Source: an uncultured Erysipelotrichaceae bacterium
Lineage (GTDB): Bacteria > Bacillota_I > Bacilli_A > Erysipelotrichales > Erysipelotrichaceae
Length of the DNA stretch: 64,000 nucleotides
Direction of reading: 5' to 3'
Assembly (NCBI GenBank): GCA_947569705.1
Contig: CANOSP010000003.1
Location: forward strand, 62,001-126,000
Shown: positions 8,486-17,268 of the stretch, one piece after another
Numbering within the stretch: position 1 is the stretch's first letter
Layout: every line of letters starts with the position of its first letter
Notes under the pieces: generated by a model
Told to the model about the DNA's origin: nothing
Databases searched by the model: none
Seen by the model: the letters and a program-made list of their open reading frames with translations, nothing else
Made by a program: the position numbers and the translations under genes

Positions 8486-9063
8486 TATAACATCCCCTTA
8501 GTGGAAGGCAGGGCATCAGAGGTAATGCGAATCGCTTCCCTGAAAGCACGACCGAAGCCTTTGAATACAGCCTCCAGCTTGTGATGATCATTTTCACCGT
8601 AAAGCACATTGATATGTAAAGTAATTCCTGCCTGATTAACAACGGCACGGAAAAATTCACTGACCATCTCACAAGAGAACGTACCGATCATATCACGCTT
8701 TATATCTGCCTGATAAACAAGATACGCGCGATTGGATAGATCTAATGCGACTTGTGCCAATGTTTCATCCATCGGTAATAAAAAGCTGCCGTAGCGTTGA
8801 ATGCCTTTTTTATCACCGAGAGCGGCTTTGATACACTCTCCTAATACAATCCCGCAATCCTCTACCGTGTGATGATCACAGACATGAAGATCACCCTTTG
8901 CCTCAATCTGCAGGGAAATTCCTGCATGAAAGGCAAACAGCTCCAGCATATGATCAAAGAAACCGATTCCGGTAGAAATCTTTGTGTCTTCTTGATTGTC
9001 TAAATTAAGCTTGATATAAATATCGCTTTCTTTGGTTGTTCGTCTTTTTTCAGCTGTTCTCAT
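8485..9063 (-). CDS. hisB: Imidazoleglycerol-phosphate dehydratase HisB
   Basis: 192 residues: the single-domain dehydratase, without the histidinol-phosphatase half found in enterobacterial HisB. The Mn-binding histidine motifs are present: GFFDHMLELFAFH, CDHHTVEDCGI and ENDHHKLEAVFKGFGRA. It forms imidazole-acetol phosphate, step 6. A 95-base gap separates it from hisC upstream, the largest gap in the operon, in which no clear promoter or terminator was seen. Confidence 0.96.
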   Translation of the reverse strand: MRTAEKRRTTKESDIYIKLNLDNQEDTKISTGIGFFDHMLELFAFHAGISLQIEAKGDLHVCDHHTVEDCGIVLGECIKAALGDKKGIQRYGSFLLPMDETLAQVALDLSNRAYLVYQADIKRDMIGTFSCEMVSEFFRAVVNQAGITLHINVLYGENDHHKLEAVFKGFGRAFREAIRITSDALPSTKGML

Positions 9064-9158
9064 AAAACCCCTCCTTATTCAATCTTCATTTAATTTTATT
9101 ATTTCAATCATTGTATTGCTTATCTTTTTTAGAATACGATCTATTTCACAATATTCTA

Positions 9159-10178
9159 TTAAGAAAAAACCTGCTTCATAACATCTAACACCAGATCATT
9201 TTCCTGCGGTGTACCGATACTGATGCGAAAGCTGTCATTGTGAGCATAATCACGAATGACGATGTTTTGAGCTTTTAAAGCACTCAAAAAAGCCTGTTTA
9301 TTTGATGATGTACCAAATAGATAATTAGCCTTTGAAGGATAGATCACTACGTCAGATAAATCTGCTTTTTGAATTTCTTGAAGCATACGTTCGCGTTCCG
9401 AAATCAAGGTGCGAATATTTTCTTTCATTGCTTGTGAATGTCGTAACAGTACGATGGCACATGCCTGCGTAAGTGAATTAATATTATACGGAACTTTGTA
9501 GGGAAGCAGTTTTGAAACAGTGGCTTTTGTGCCGACCATACAGCCGCAGCGAATCGCTGCCATGCCGAAGGCTTTCGACATTGTACGCAATATGATTAAA
9601 TTATCATATTGATCCAAGTACGGCAACATACTCATATCACTAAATTCACCATAGGCTTCATCAATCACGACATAACAGTCATGAAAGGCTTCAATAATTT
9701 TAATAAGATCACTTTGGGCAATGCATTGGCCGCCGGGATTATTCGGATTAGAGAACATGACAAGTTTTGCCTTAGCTGCTTTCCCTTGTTCGATAAATGC
9801 TTGAACATCAAATGGTTGATCTAACGGATACGGGTATTTTTTCATAATACCTTCATGTAAATGTGTATAATAATCATACATGGAGAAATCCGGATCCATG
9901 GTATAGACACAATCGCCCTTTGAAATTTGCGTTGCGATTAACAGACCGATCATTTCATCACTGCCGTTTCCCATGATCAGCTGCTCGCCGGTTACCTCTA
10001 AATACTTCGCATATTCCTCTTTTAGCTGTTGGTGCGTATCATCGGGATAGCGATGAAAGTCAATGTTTGCGAGGGCATCACGGATTTCATTGAGACATTC
10101 CGCTGAAATCGGAAACGGAGATTCATTGGCATTTAAACGAATGCCGTCTGTCTGAATAACCTGATACGTGCTACTCAT
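9159..10178 (-). CDS. hisC: Histidinol-phosphate aminotransferase HisC
   Basis: 339 residues, a fold-type I PLP enzyme. The PLP lysine lies in RTMSKAFGMA; the Asp/Tyr pair that holds the cofactor is in VVIDEAYGEF, with NPNNPGG upstream and an Arg that binds the substrate phosphate/carboxylate in DSFRISIGT. It makes histidinol phosphate from imidazole-acetol phosphate. Its start overlaps the hisD 3' end by 8 bases. Confidence 0.95.
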   Translation of the reverse strand: MSSTYQVIQTDGIRLNANESPFPISAECLNEIRDALANIDFHRYPDDTHQQLKEEYAKYLEVTGEQLIMGNGSDEMIGLLIATQISKGDCVYTMDPDFSMYDYYTHLHEGIMKKYPYPLDQPFDVQAFIEQGKAAKAKLVMFSNPNNPGGQCIAQSDLIKIIEAFHDCYVVIDEAYGEFSDMSMLPYLDQYDNLIILRTMSKAFGMAAIRCGCMVGTKATVSKLLPYKVPYNINSLTQACAIVLLRHSQAMKENIRTLISERERMLQEIQKADLSDVVIYPSKANYLFGTSSNKQAFLSALKAQNIVIRDYAHNDSFRISIGTPQENDLVLDVMKQVFS

Positions 10179-11457
10179 GTTCTAACCTCACTTTTACGGC
10201 ATTTGCGTGAGCATCTAAATGTTCATGCTCGGCAATATGTATGATTTTTTTGCCGTCTTTTTTCAACGCTTCTTCACTCCAGTACAGGTAAGAAGATTTT
10301 TTTACAAAGTTATCGACATTTAAGGCCGAATAGAAGCGTGCTGTTCCGCCGGTCGGTAATACGTGGTTGGTGCCGCCGAAATAATCACCGATCGATTCAC
10401 AGGTCATATAGCCGAGGAAGATACTGCCGGCATTGCGAACCTGATCCAAATATTGCTTCGGCTCTTTTAACATTAATTCCAAATGTTCGGGGGCGAGTTC
10501 GTTGGAAATTTCAAAGCATTCTTCCAAAGTATCCAGCACCATAATCGCACCGTAATTAGCTAGGCTTTCTTCGACAATATCCTGCTTCGGCAGCTGCGCG
10601 CTTTGAATTTGAAGCTGTGTAATTACTCCTTGTGCCAAGGTGTGATCGGTAGTTAAAAGGATCGCAGATGCCATCGGATCATGTTCTGCCTGTGACAGTA
10701 AATCGGCAGCGACATAGCGAGGATTTGCGTCTGCGTCGGCGATGACAAGAATTTCGCTCGGACCGGCGATCATATCAATATCTACCTGTCCGTATACCAG
10801 CTTTTTGGCGGTTGCGACGAAGATATTCCCGGGACCGATAATTTTATCCACACGCGGTATGCTTTGTGTACCGTAAGCCAAAGCAGCGACTGCCTGCGCT
10901 CCGCCGACTTTATAAATCTGATCGACACCGGCGATTTTTGCCGCAGCGGCAATATACGGATCAATCCCGCCTTCTTTATTCGGCGGCGTTACCATGATGA
11001 TTTCTTCAACGCCGGCAATGCGGGCAGGCAATACATTCATCAATACGCTGGAAGGATAAGCGGCACGACCTCCAGGAACATAAACACCGACACGCTGAAG
11101 CGGTGTGATGCGCTGTCCTAAATAAATGCCGTTTGCTTTTGTCAATTCAAATCCTTGTTTCTTTTGTGCTTCATGATAGAAAATGATATTTGTTTTCGCT
11201 TCTTCCATGTATTGTATAAATTCTTGATCAACACTCTGATATGCGTCGTTTAATTCTTCCTCACTGACACGCAGTGAAGAAAGGTTTACATGATCGAATG
11301 CTTTTGTATAATCAAATAATGCTTGATCACCTTTTGCGATCACGCTATCAATAATCGCTTTTACCTGATCAATGATTTTGGGATCATCATTGCCTTTTCG
11401 CTCATTAATCCATTTGGCAATAGCGGCTTTATCATTTTTAGTAAATTGTCTAATCAT
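10171..11457 (-). CDS. hisD: Histidinol dehydrogenase HisD
   Basis: 428 residues, standard length. NAD- and zinc-dependent, it oxidises histidinol to histidine (last two steps). Recognisable segments: [23 protein letters not shown] split across the N-terminal domain, [31 protein letters not shown] with zinc ligands, APEHLEL, and a C-terminal [15 protein letters not shown] region with the catalytic and zinc histidines. It overlaps hisG by 8 bases at its start and hisC by 8 at its end. Confidence 0.97.
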   Translation of the reverse strand: MIRQFTKNDKAAIAKWINERKGNDDPKIIDQVKAIIDSVIAKGDQALFDYTKAFDHVNLSSLRVSEEELNDAYQSVDQEFIQYMEEAKTNIIFYHEAQKKQGFELTKANGIYLGQRITPLQRVGVYVPGGRAAYPSSVLMNVLPARIAGVEEIIMVTPPNKEGGIDPYIAAAAKIAGVDQIYKVGGAQAVAALAYGTQSIPRVDKIIGPGNIFVATAKKLVYGQVDIDMIAGPSEILVIADADANPRYVAADLLSQAEHDPMASAILLTTDHTLAQGVITQLQIQSAQLPKQDIVEESLANYGAIMVLDTLEECFEISNELAPEHLELMLKEPKQYLDQVRNAGSIFLGYMTCESIGDYFGGTNHVLPTGGTARFYSALNVDNFVKKSSYLYWSEEALKKDGKKIIHIAEHEHLDAHANAVKVRLEHE

Positions 11458-12088
11458 AATCAGTCTCCTTAATTGCGTTTTTCAGATCATTCAATAATTC
11501 CTGTATTTCATTGCGCTTTAAGCGAAAACTTGCCTTATTCACAATAACACGGGCGCTGATTTCACACACGGTATCAAATACAACAAGTCCGTTTTCTTTC
11601 AGTGTCGTACCGGTTTCCATAATATCAACGATCGCATCGCACAGACCTAAGATCGGTGCCAATTCGACCGAGCCGTCTATTTTAATAATTTCTACATCTA
11701 AGCCTTTTTGTTTAAAGTAGCGCTTTGTGACAGTCGGATACTTTGTGCCGATTTTAATGTGTCCCTGCTTTTTTAAGACGTTGTTTTCCGGTAAAGAGGC
11801 AAGGATGAAACGGCATTTTCCGATGCCTAAATCCATCACCTCATAATATTGGTCATTGCTTTCCAGCAGTGTATCCTTACCGACAACACCGACATCCGCA
11901 ACACCGTGTTCTACATAGGTAACGCAGTCATTGGCTTTCACTAAGAAATATGAAATATCTTTTTTAGAATCAGGAAAGACAAGCGCTCTGCCTTTGTCCT
12001 TTAAGGCTTCGATTCCGTAGCTGCTTTGTTCCAGCAGCTTTACGGTTTGTTTTTCCAGTCTGCCTTTGGTTAATGCCACTGATAACAT
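11450..12088 (-). CDS. hisG: ATP phosphoribosyltransferase, short form HisG
   Basis: 212 residues: the short HisG, which lacks the C-terminal ACT-like regulatory domain and needs HisZ. It joins ATP and PRPP in the first, committed step of histidine synthesis. Seen: SVALTKGRLEKQTVKLL, the YVEHGVADVGVVGKD region, and the PRPP-binding loop IVDIMETGTTLKENGL. hisZ lies one base upstream, which fits a HisG-HisZ hetero-octamer under histidine feedback control. Confidence 0.96.
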   Translation of the reverse strand: MLSVALTKGRLEKQTVKLLEQSSYGIEALKDKGRALVFPDSKKDISYFLVKANDCVTYVEHGVADVGVVGKDTLLESNDQYYEVMDLGIGKCRFILASLPENNVLKKQGHIKIGTKYPTVTKRYFKQKGLDVEIIKIDGSVELAPILGLCDAIVDIMETGTTLKENGLVVFDTVCEISARVIVNKASFRLKRNEIQELLNDLKNAIKETDYD

Positions 12089-12089
12089 A

Positions 12090-13205
12090 TTAAGCCTCCT
12101 CCTTGATTTGTATTTGTTTGATCGTATCGTCTGCCAAAAGCTTTACGACGGTTGTTTCGCGAAGCTTATGTGCCTGCTTCAATGCCTCGCTCTGCATCGA
12201 AGTCGGATAGGACAGGGTAATTGTTTTTTGAGAAGGTGTATGATGCAGTAAAGTTGCCAGTGCATCTAAGCGGATCGCAAAGCCGATCGCACTGATATTT
12301 TTGCCGAATCGTTGGGTCAGCTGATCATAACGGCCGCCGCTTAAAATACTGTCGCCGATCCCTTCCGCATACGCATCAAAGATAATGCCGGTATAGTATT
12401 CCATGCGCGGCAGTTTGCTTAAATCAATCGAGATCTGTTGTTCATAGCCGAGTTCTTTTAATTGATCACACAAGCTTTCCAGTTCATCAAGAATGGCGTG
12501 TAAAGATTCATCGAAAGCAATGCTTCGTGCTTCCGCAATTGTCGAAAGATCACCGCACAGCCACGGCAGTTGCTTAAAGAAATGCTTATGTTTTTCACTG
12601 ATCGCTAATTCATCAACGTAATCCTGGAGTTCCTTTAAGCTTTTGCGGTTAATAAAATCTGCCAGTTTTTCAACTGCGCTTTTTTCTAATGATAATGCGG
12701 TACATGCGTTATGAAAGAAATTACGGTTGCCGATTTCCAACGTATATTGACAGCCTTCCAATAAGGATAAAGCGTCTAACGCACAGACTAAAATCTCTAA
12801 ATCGCCGATCGGCGCATCAACTCCGTAGAGTTCAACACCGCAGTCGGTGCTTTCATTTTGATTGCCGCTTAAGCGCTCCTTAACCTTAAACACATTGGCA
12901 CAGTATTGGAAACGCAAAGGCAACGGACTGTCTTTGAATTTAGTCGCAACGACACGTGAAATCGGAATTGTCATATCACCGCGCAAGGTTACGATGCGAT
13001 TCGATGCATCCAGTATTTTATAAACCTCTTTTTCTTTCATGTTGGCGATGGAAAAGGTTTGATAATATTCCAGCATCGGTGTCATAACTTCTTCATATCC
13101 CCAGCGGGTAAATATATTGCGAAAATGTTGTTCTAAAAAGCGTTTGTCCACACATTCCTGACGAATTAAATCCCTCGTTCCCGGCGGTGTTGTAAATTCT
13201 ACCAT
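12090..13205 (-). CDS. hisZ: ATP phosphoribosyltransferase regulatory subunit HisZ
   Basis: 371 residues, related to the catalytic core of histidyl-tRNA synthetase but without its anticodon-binding domain, and placed directly before short-form hisG. The N terminus (TPPGTRDLIRQ), motif 2-like RGDMTIPISRV and GGRYDQLTQRFG are typical of HisZ/HisS. It activates HisG and mediates feedback inhibition. A true HisS would be about 420 residues; the T-box could in principle serve a synthetase, but length and context favour HisZ. First gene of the operon, with an AGGAG ribosome site just after the leader terminator. Confidence 0.92.
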   Translation of the reverse strand: MVEFTTPPGTRDLIRQECVDKRFLEQHFRNIFTRWGYEEVMTPMLEYYQTFSIANMKEKEVYKILDASNRIVTLRGDMTIPISRVVATKFKDSPLPLRFQYCANVFKVKERLSGNQNESTDCGVELYGVDAPIGDLEILVCALDALSLLEGCQYTLEIGNRNFFHNACTALSLEKSAVEKLADFINRKSLKELQDYVDELAISEKHKHFFKQLPWLCGDLSTIAEARSIAFDESLHAILDELESLCDQLKELGYEQQISIDLSKLPRMEYYTGIIFDAYAEGIGDSILSGGRYDQLTQRFGKNISAIGFAIRLDALATLLHHTPSQKTITLSYPTSMQSEALKQAHKLRETTVVKLLADDTIKQIQIKEEA

Positions 13206-13222
13206 ACGATCACTCCTTTAAT

Positions 13223-13252
13223 AAAAAAGCCTTCATCCTAAGGACGAAAGCT
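13223..13252 (-). terminator. T-box leader terminator of the his operon
   Basis: On the minus strand an 11-pair stem (13228-13252; two G-U pairs, TTA loop) is followed by a T-run. It overlaps the region just after the T-box sequence, so antiterminator and terminator can be alternative folds. It ends 17 bases before the hisZ start. Confidence 0.85.
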
Positions 13253-13480
13253 GATACTTACGTGGTTCCACCTTATTTTATTATTCTTTTCACAAAGAAT
13301 AACCTTGTCGAGTATAAAAATACTCCGGTGCTTGTAACGTAGCACAGGGGGACGATCAAAGCTACTGTTGTTCACTCTGACAGCTCAGGGGCGTGTTCTC
13401 TGAACAGATTCGATTTCCTTTCACCAAACGGAAACTCTCTGAGCGAATCATATTCAGTTACTATTCCCTTCATTGCTTTT
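13223..13480 (-). promoter_or_regulatory. T-box riboswitch leader of the histidine operon, His (CAC) specifier
   Basis: Read on the minus strand it has the T-box order: AGAGAG bulge of Stem I (13435-13440), a GGTGAAAGG apical segment, a specifier region GAA-CAC-GCCCCTGAGC with codon CAC at 13393-13395, further stems, the 14-base T-box AAGGTGGAACCACG (13261-13274) and an intrinsic terminator. Uncharged tRNA-His should stabilise the antiterminator and turn the operon on. The T-box variable base is A (TGGA), which would pair with a U73 discriminator rather than the C73 usual for tRNA-His; see findings. Confidence 0.9.
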
Positions 13481-13490
13481 CTTATATAAT

Positions 13491-13520
13491 ATAATATTAT
13501 ATTTCAGTGTAATATGTCAA
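13491..13520 (-). promoter_or_regulatory. Promoter of the his operon
   Basis: On the minus strand TTGACA (13515-13520) is followed after 18 bases by TATTAT (13491-13496). Transcription would start just before the T-box leader. The surrounding DNA is strongly AT-rich. Confidence 0.7.
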
Positions 13521-13695
13521 CGCTTTTCATAATTTTCAGAAAGAAAATGAAAGTAAAAGAATATATCAATTTACTGGGGACGGGAATCCATGGAATACGT
13601 ATGAATTATGGTTTGAAAAAGATGAAAAAAGACAGGACATCCGATATAAAATGTTTCTCTCATTTGAACAGTCAAATAAAGAAGATTTATTTTAA
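13513..13695 (+). pseudogene. Possible 3' remnant of a protein gene
   Basis: A 60-codon open frame with no start codon and no ribosome site, ending at TAA (13693-13695). It encodes protein-like sequence rich in aromatic and charged residues (for example FTGDGNPWNTYELWFEKDEK), more natural than the overlapping ATG-initiated frame at 13514-13756. Its 5' end runs into the his promoter. It may be the tail of a gene cut off when the his operon was placed here. The family is not recognised, and the call is tentative. With the T-box leader this fills the 547-base gap between hisZ and the glucosaminidase gene. Confidence 0.3.
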
Positions 13696-13752
13696 TCGAT
13701 TCCTGTCTGATGTCAACGTGTTTTCATTGTTATTTCAATCTGTTATGTTCAG

Positions 13753-16605
13753 CTAATCTCTGAAGTAATGAATCAGTTCCTCTTCTTCCTGTTCTTTTTC
13801 AGCTTCCGGCTGTATCACTTCTTCAGGCTGCGGTTTCGCTGCTTCTGCCTGCGGCTTCTGTTTTTTTCGCCGTGGCTTTTTTATTTTTTGTTTCGGTGTT
13901 TTTTTCGTCCCTTTCGGATTGTGCTTTTTACGAAGGATCACTGTGACAATCACAGCGATGATTATAAAGGCAACAGTGATAAGGATCCACAACAGATAGT
14001 CCCAAAGCGAATGCGGATTTGTTAAAACACTGTTATTCTCACTGACTTCATCGGGATCATAAACAGAAGAACTGTTTCGATAAACAAGGGCAAAATCACC
14101 GATATGGTCAGTCAAGAAACGAATTTGATTGCTTGCCTGTTCCACCGGAATCTGAACAACTTCCTGATCCTCATAGGCTAATACCATATATTGTCGATTG
14201 ACATTACTGTCATTTTTAACCGGCAATGCATAGATGAGTTTTTCTTTCGGTGAAACCGGCGCAGAGCCGTGTGCAGTTTTTAAATGGAAACAATAGTCCA
14301 TGGAATAGCCGTTTCCTTGTGCAACCTTTTCTAACAGTGTTTCCGCTTCCTCATCAATACCTTTTGAAAAGTACAGATGAAGCGACTGCGGGAAAAAGGA
14401 TGGTTTTTCTAACGGTACGGCAACACTTAATCCCGAAACACTGATTCCGCTGTCATCGTCATGAACCATTGTGCGTAAGGATTTACCGTATGCCTTTTGA
14501 ATAAGGGTGTCAAAGGAGCGATAGCTGCCGATATGAAAGTCAGCCACTCCCTGTCGGTCCATTTTTTCTTTTAATGTGAGGATTTCATTTTCATCTGTTT
14601 CACTCAGCGATTCTGAAGAATTTATTTTTTCTAATAATGCATTGACCTGTTCGGTAAGTGTCGAGGTCTGTTCTTTTTTCGCTGCTTGGAATTCAACTTC
14701 ATAATCTACAGATGCCCCCTGATAAGAGACATGAATGGTCTGTTTACCGCTTTTTTCATTATCGAAAGCGGATACCATGGAGCTGTTTAACGGGATATGT
14801 TGGGTTTCACCCTCTGCCAATACAAGTTCTAAGACACCGCCGCTTACATCAAGCTGTTCTTCTGATTCATATTGTTGCTTAGGCAGCTTCACTAATTTTG
14901 CGCTTGTGATTTGAACATATTGCGCTGTATATTCCGCATCTTGAGTTACCGGTTGTATTTCTTTATCCCATCCGGTAAATAAATACCCTTCTTTGATCGG
15001 TGCGACAACCGATGGCAGCTGTCCTTCTTTTAAATGATATTGAAGCTTACTGCTTTGATTGTTAAATTTGCCGTCTGCGGCATCAAAACTGACGGAATAG
15101 CGCTTTTCTTTTTTTGCTTCAACGGGTTTACTGATAATATCTACATCGCTTTTTTTCACATAAGCGACATCTCGAGCATAATCATAACCGTTGTCTGTTG
15201 CCGGTTCACTTTGAATTTGATAATAGTCCTGTACTTCATCTAAAATGATCACGGCAAAATCTTTTAATCCCTGAGTGCTGTAAAGCTTGGTATCTTCGTT
15301 TGCGTCTTTATAAAAGGATACAGTATGATCTCCTTCAATAATTCCTAATGAGTATTGATGAAGGTCTTTATTTCCTAATGCTTCATCTAATCTCAAACAG
15401 TATTGCGCTGCTTTTTCGCCCCAATACGGATCGGATGCATACATCACATTCATACCGCTTGCTTTATTACCGAAGTAGCCGCCGTGCCATACATAATTAT
15501 CGGGATCGACATATCCTTCATGCAGATAGTGATAAGCGTGTGAATAAACACTTGCTTCAATGCTGTGATAACGCGATGCATTTTCTTCCACGGCAGAATC
15601 AAACGCCGCATGTCCGAATAAATTATTGCGGGTATAAGCCAGATAGCTTCGTCCCATGGCGCTCTCATTCATTGATAATGCCAGCATCATCAGTGCATTT
15701 GTACCGAATTCGCTTTGGTTTTGCAGGAATGCCGCGGCACTGCCTTTTAATAAGCTTTGTGTTAATATCGCATGGTAAGAGGTTTGAATACTGCGATAGC
15801 TTGTCAGCGGTCCTTTGATTTGCAGATAATCGCTGAAATAGTTTTCAAGTTCCGCTTCGCTGTAAGAGGTTTCCGAGCGATGTGACAAATATTGATAATA
15901 TTGATAAAACGGATCTGCCGCATTCACTGCATGGGAATGAGTTTTAGCTTCCAGATCGTCAATCATTTGATGAAATCCGCTGTAATCCTCATTCACGGGA
16001 TAAAAATAATGACCGTCATAGGAATAATACTCCGCTCCGTCTTTTAGATAATCAGGTGCTTCTCCCAAATAAATGAGTGAGGAATATGTCTGATGATTCA
16101 TATCCGTTTTAATTTGATGATACAGTTTGCCTTCCGCTACGCGATAGTTTGAAACCTGCTTCGCTGTTTCAATCGGCATCAGGGTGACATCATCGCCGGT
16201 AGTGCTGCCGAAAATGCCCGAAATATAAAAATCCAAATAGCCGGGATTCGCCGATCCCACATATGCGGCATCAATTCCGTAGCACCCGTTGGTATAGCCG
16301 TTTCCGCTTTCACTCAGATACGTTACATTATAATCACATGTATCTGTTGTATGAAAGAGAACTACTCCGTACTTCATTTTCCAAACGGTATCGCCTTGGC
16401 GGATCTGTATATTATTGGTATTGGCGGCATGAGAATCATAGCTTGCTTTCGCAGCTTCATAGGATTCTGCCTGATCCAACAAAGCGGTAGTGCCGTCAGT
16501 TTTTATTTCCTCAACATAAAAGGTATTTTCATTTCCATAGGTACTCGATAGGGTACATAAAAATAAGCAAATAATCAGTGTAAGTTTATAAAAGCTTTTT
16601 CTCAT
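13753..16605 (-). CDS. Large secreted, membrane-anchored glucosaminidase-like protein with InlB-type repeat
   Basis: 950 residues. Signal peptide at 1-24. Residues about 285-410 resemble the GH73/LytG-type N-acetylglucosaminidase domain: SMNESAMGRSYLAYTRNNLFG with the catalytic Glu, then a YGxGNKASGMN-like stretch and YASDPYWGEKAAQY. Residues about 500-565 form one InlB B-repeat (SVSFDAADGKF, then EGYLFTGWDKEI and YTAQYV). A single membrane helix near 885-907 precedes a very basic then acidic cytoplasmic tail (RKKHNPKGTKK, ending in EEEELIHYFRD). It probably cuts peptidoglycan at the outer membrane face. The cytoplasmic tail is unusual for an autolysin. Monocistronic with its own promoter. 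Confidence 0.82.
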   Translation of the reverse strand: MRKSFYKLTLIICLFLCTLSSTYGNENTFYVEEIKTDGTTALLDQAESYEAAKASYDSHAANTNNIQIRQGDTVWKMKYGVVLFHTTDTCDYNVTYLSESGNGYTNGCYGIDAAYVGSANPGYLDFYISGIFGSTTGDDVTLMPIETAKQVSNYRVAEGKLYHQIKTDMNHQTYSSLIYLGEAPDYLKDGAEYYSYDGHYFYPVNEDYSGFHQMIDDLEAKTHSHAVNAADPFYQYYQYLSHRSETSYSEAELENYFSDYLQIKGPLTSYRSIQTSYHAILTQSLLKGSAAAFLQNQSEFGTNALMMLALSMNESAMGRSYLAYTRNNLFGHAAFDSAVEENASRYHSIEASVYSHAYHYLHEGYVDPDNYVWHGGYFGNKASGMNVMYASDPYWGEKAAQYCLRLDEALGNKDLHQYSLGIIEGDHTVSFYKDANEDTKLYSTQGLKDFAVIILDEVQDYYQIQSEPATDNGYDYARDVAYVKKSDVDIISKPVEAKKEKRYSVSFDAADGKFNNQSSKLQYHLKEGQLPSVVAPIKEGYLFTGWDKEIQPVTQDAEYTAQYVQITSAKLVKLPKQQYESEEQLDVSGGVLELVLAEGETQHIPLNSSMVSAFDNEKSGKQTIHVSYQGASVDYEVEFQAAKKEQTSTLTEQVNALLEKINSSESLSETDENEILTLKEKMDRQGVADFHIGSYRSFDTLIQKAYGKSLRTMVHDDDSGISVSGLSVAVPLEKPSFFPQSLHLYFSKGIDEEAETLLEKVAQGNGYSMDYCFHLKTAHGSAPVSPKEKLIYALPVKNDSNVNRQYMVLAYEDQEVVQIPVEQASNQIRFLTDHIGDFALVYRNSSSVYDPDEVSENNSVLTNPHSLWDYLLWILITVAFIIIAVIVTVILRKKHNPKGTKKTPKQKIKKPRRKKQKPQAEAAKPQPEEVIQPEAEKEQEEEELIHYFRD

Positions 16606-16634
16606 TTTTTTATCCCTTCTTTTATTGCATATAT

Positions 16635-16664
16635 ATTATAAAGGAAATAATCGGAAAAAGGCAA
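16635..16664 (-). promoter_or_regulatory. Promoter of the glucosaminidase gene
   Basis: On the minus strand TTGCCT (16659-16664), 18-base spacer, then perfect TATAAT (16635-16640), about 30 bases before the start codon at 16605. Confidence 0.6.
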
Positions 16665-16797
16665 AGTTTTTTATTATTTTTATAAAAATTACCAAAGATA
16701 TATGAGATCTTAAAAAAACTTTGATACTTATTTTATTGTACAATTTTGAAGTTAATCCTCTTTTGTACTCTGTGAATCATGAACGATTATACTTTCC

Positions 16798-16835
16798 GAA
16801 AAAAAAACAATTCCTTTCCCAGCGAAAATGAATTG
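16798..16835 (-). terminator. Terminator after copZ-like gene
   Basis: Minus-strand stem CAATTC/GAATTG (16808-16835) with a long loop, then a T-run of about ten bases (16798-16807). Confidence 0.65.
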
Positions 16836-16881
16836 TCCTTTTATATTTTGTTTGATCATATGAGCGTCTTCTCGGATATGA

Positions 16882-17088
16882 TTAAGCAACTACATCATAA
16901 CCGACAGCTTCGATCGTCTCTTTAATTTGATCGACACTGATTTTTGTTTCATCATAATCACATACGACAGTGTGATTTGCCGCACTTGCTTCTGCTTCAT
17001 GAAGACCGTCTAATTCTTTGCATGCCTGTATGACGCGATTTTCACAATGAGCGCACATCATACCTTGAACTTGTAATGTCACCTTCAT
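16882..17088 (-). CDS. CopZ-like heavy-metal-binding (HMA) protein
   Basis: 68 residues. A single HMA domain of beta-alpha-beta-beta-alpha-beta type with the metal motif GMMCAHCENRV (MxCxxC) near residue 10 and a VGYDVVA end. It probably binds Cu(I) and passes it to a P-type ATPase, or senses it; no copA or csoR lies in the window. The start at 17088 is chosen because GAGGTGATA lies just upstream (17092-17100); a longer reading to 17235 has no ribosome site and adds non-homologous residues. Confidence 0.9.
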   Translation of the reverse strand: MKVTLQVQGMMCAHCENRVIQACKELDGLHEAEASAANHTVVCDYDETKISVDQIKETIEAVGYDVVA

Positions 17089-17268
17089 TTTTATCACCTC
17101 ATCATTATTATAGCACAGTCTTTGTAAGGATACACCGAACAAGCTTCTTTTGTTCAATGCGGTAATTGTCAGCGTGTTTAAAAGCGAACATCGGATTATT
17201 TGTATCAAAGGATTTCGCTTGTAATTTTTTATCATATCCGCTACAATGATGAGGAAAGAGGGAATGTC

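Noticed and set aside
13514-13756. 80-residue plus-strand frame starting at ATG 13514
   Set aside because: No ribosome site; starts inside the his -35 box; the other overlapping frame (13513-13695) looks far more protein-like.
15348-15818. 156-residue plus-strand frame
   Set aside because: Antisense to the glucosaminidase catalytic domain, whose conserved motifs fix the real frame.
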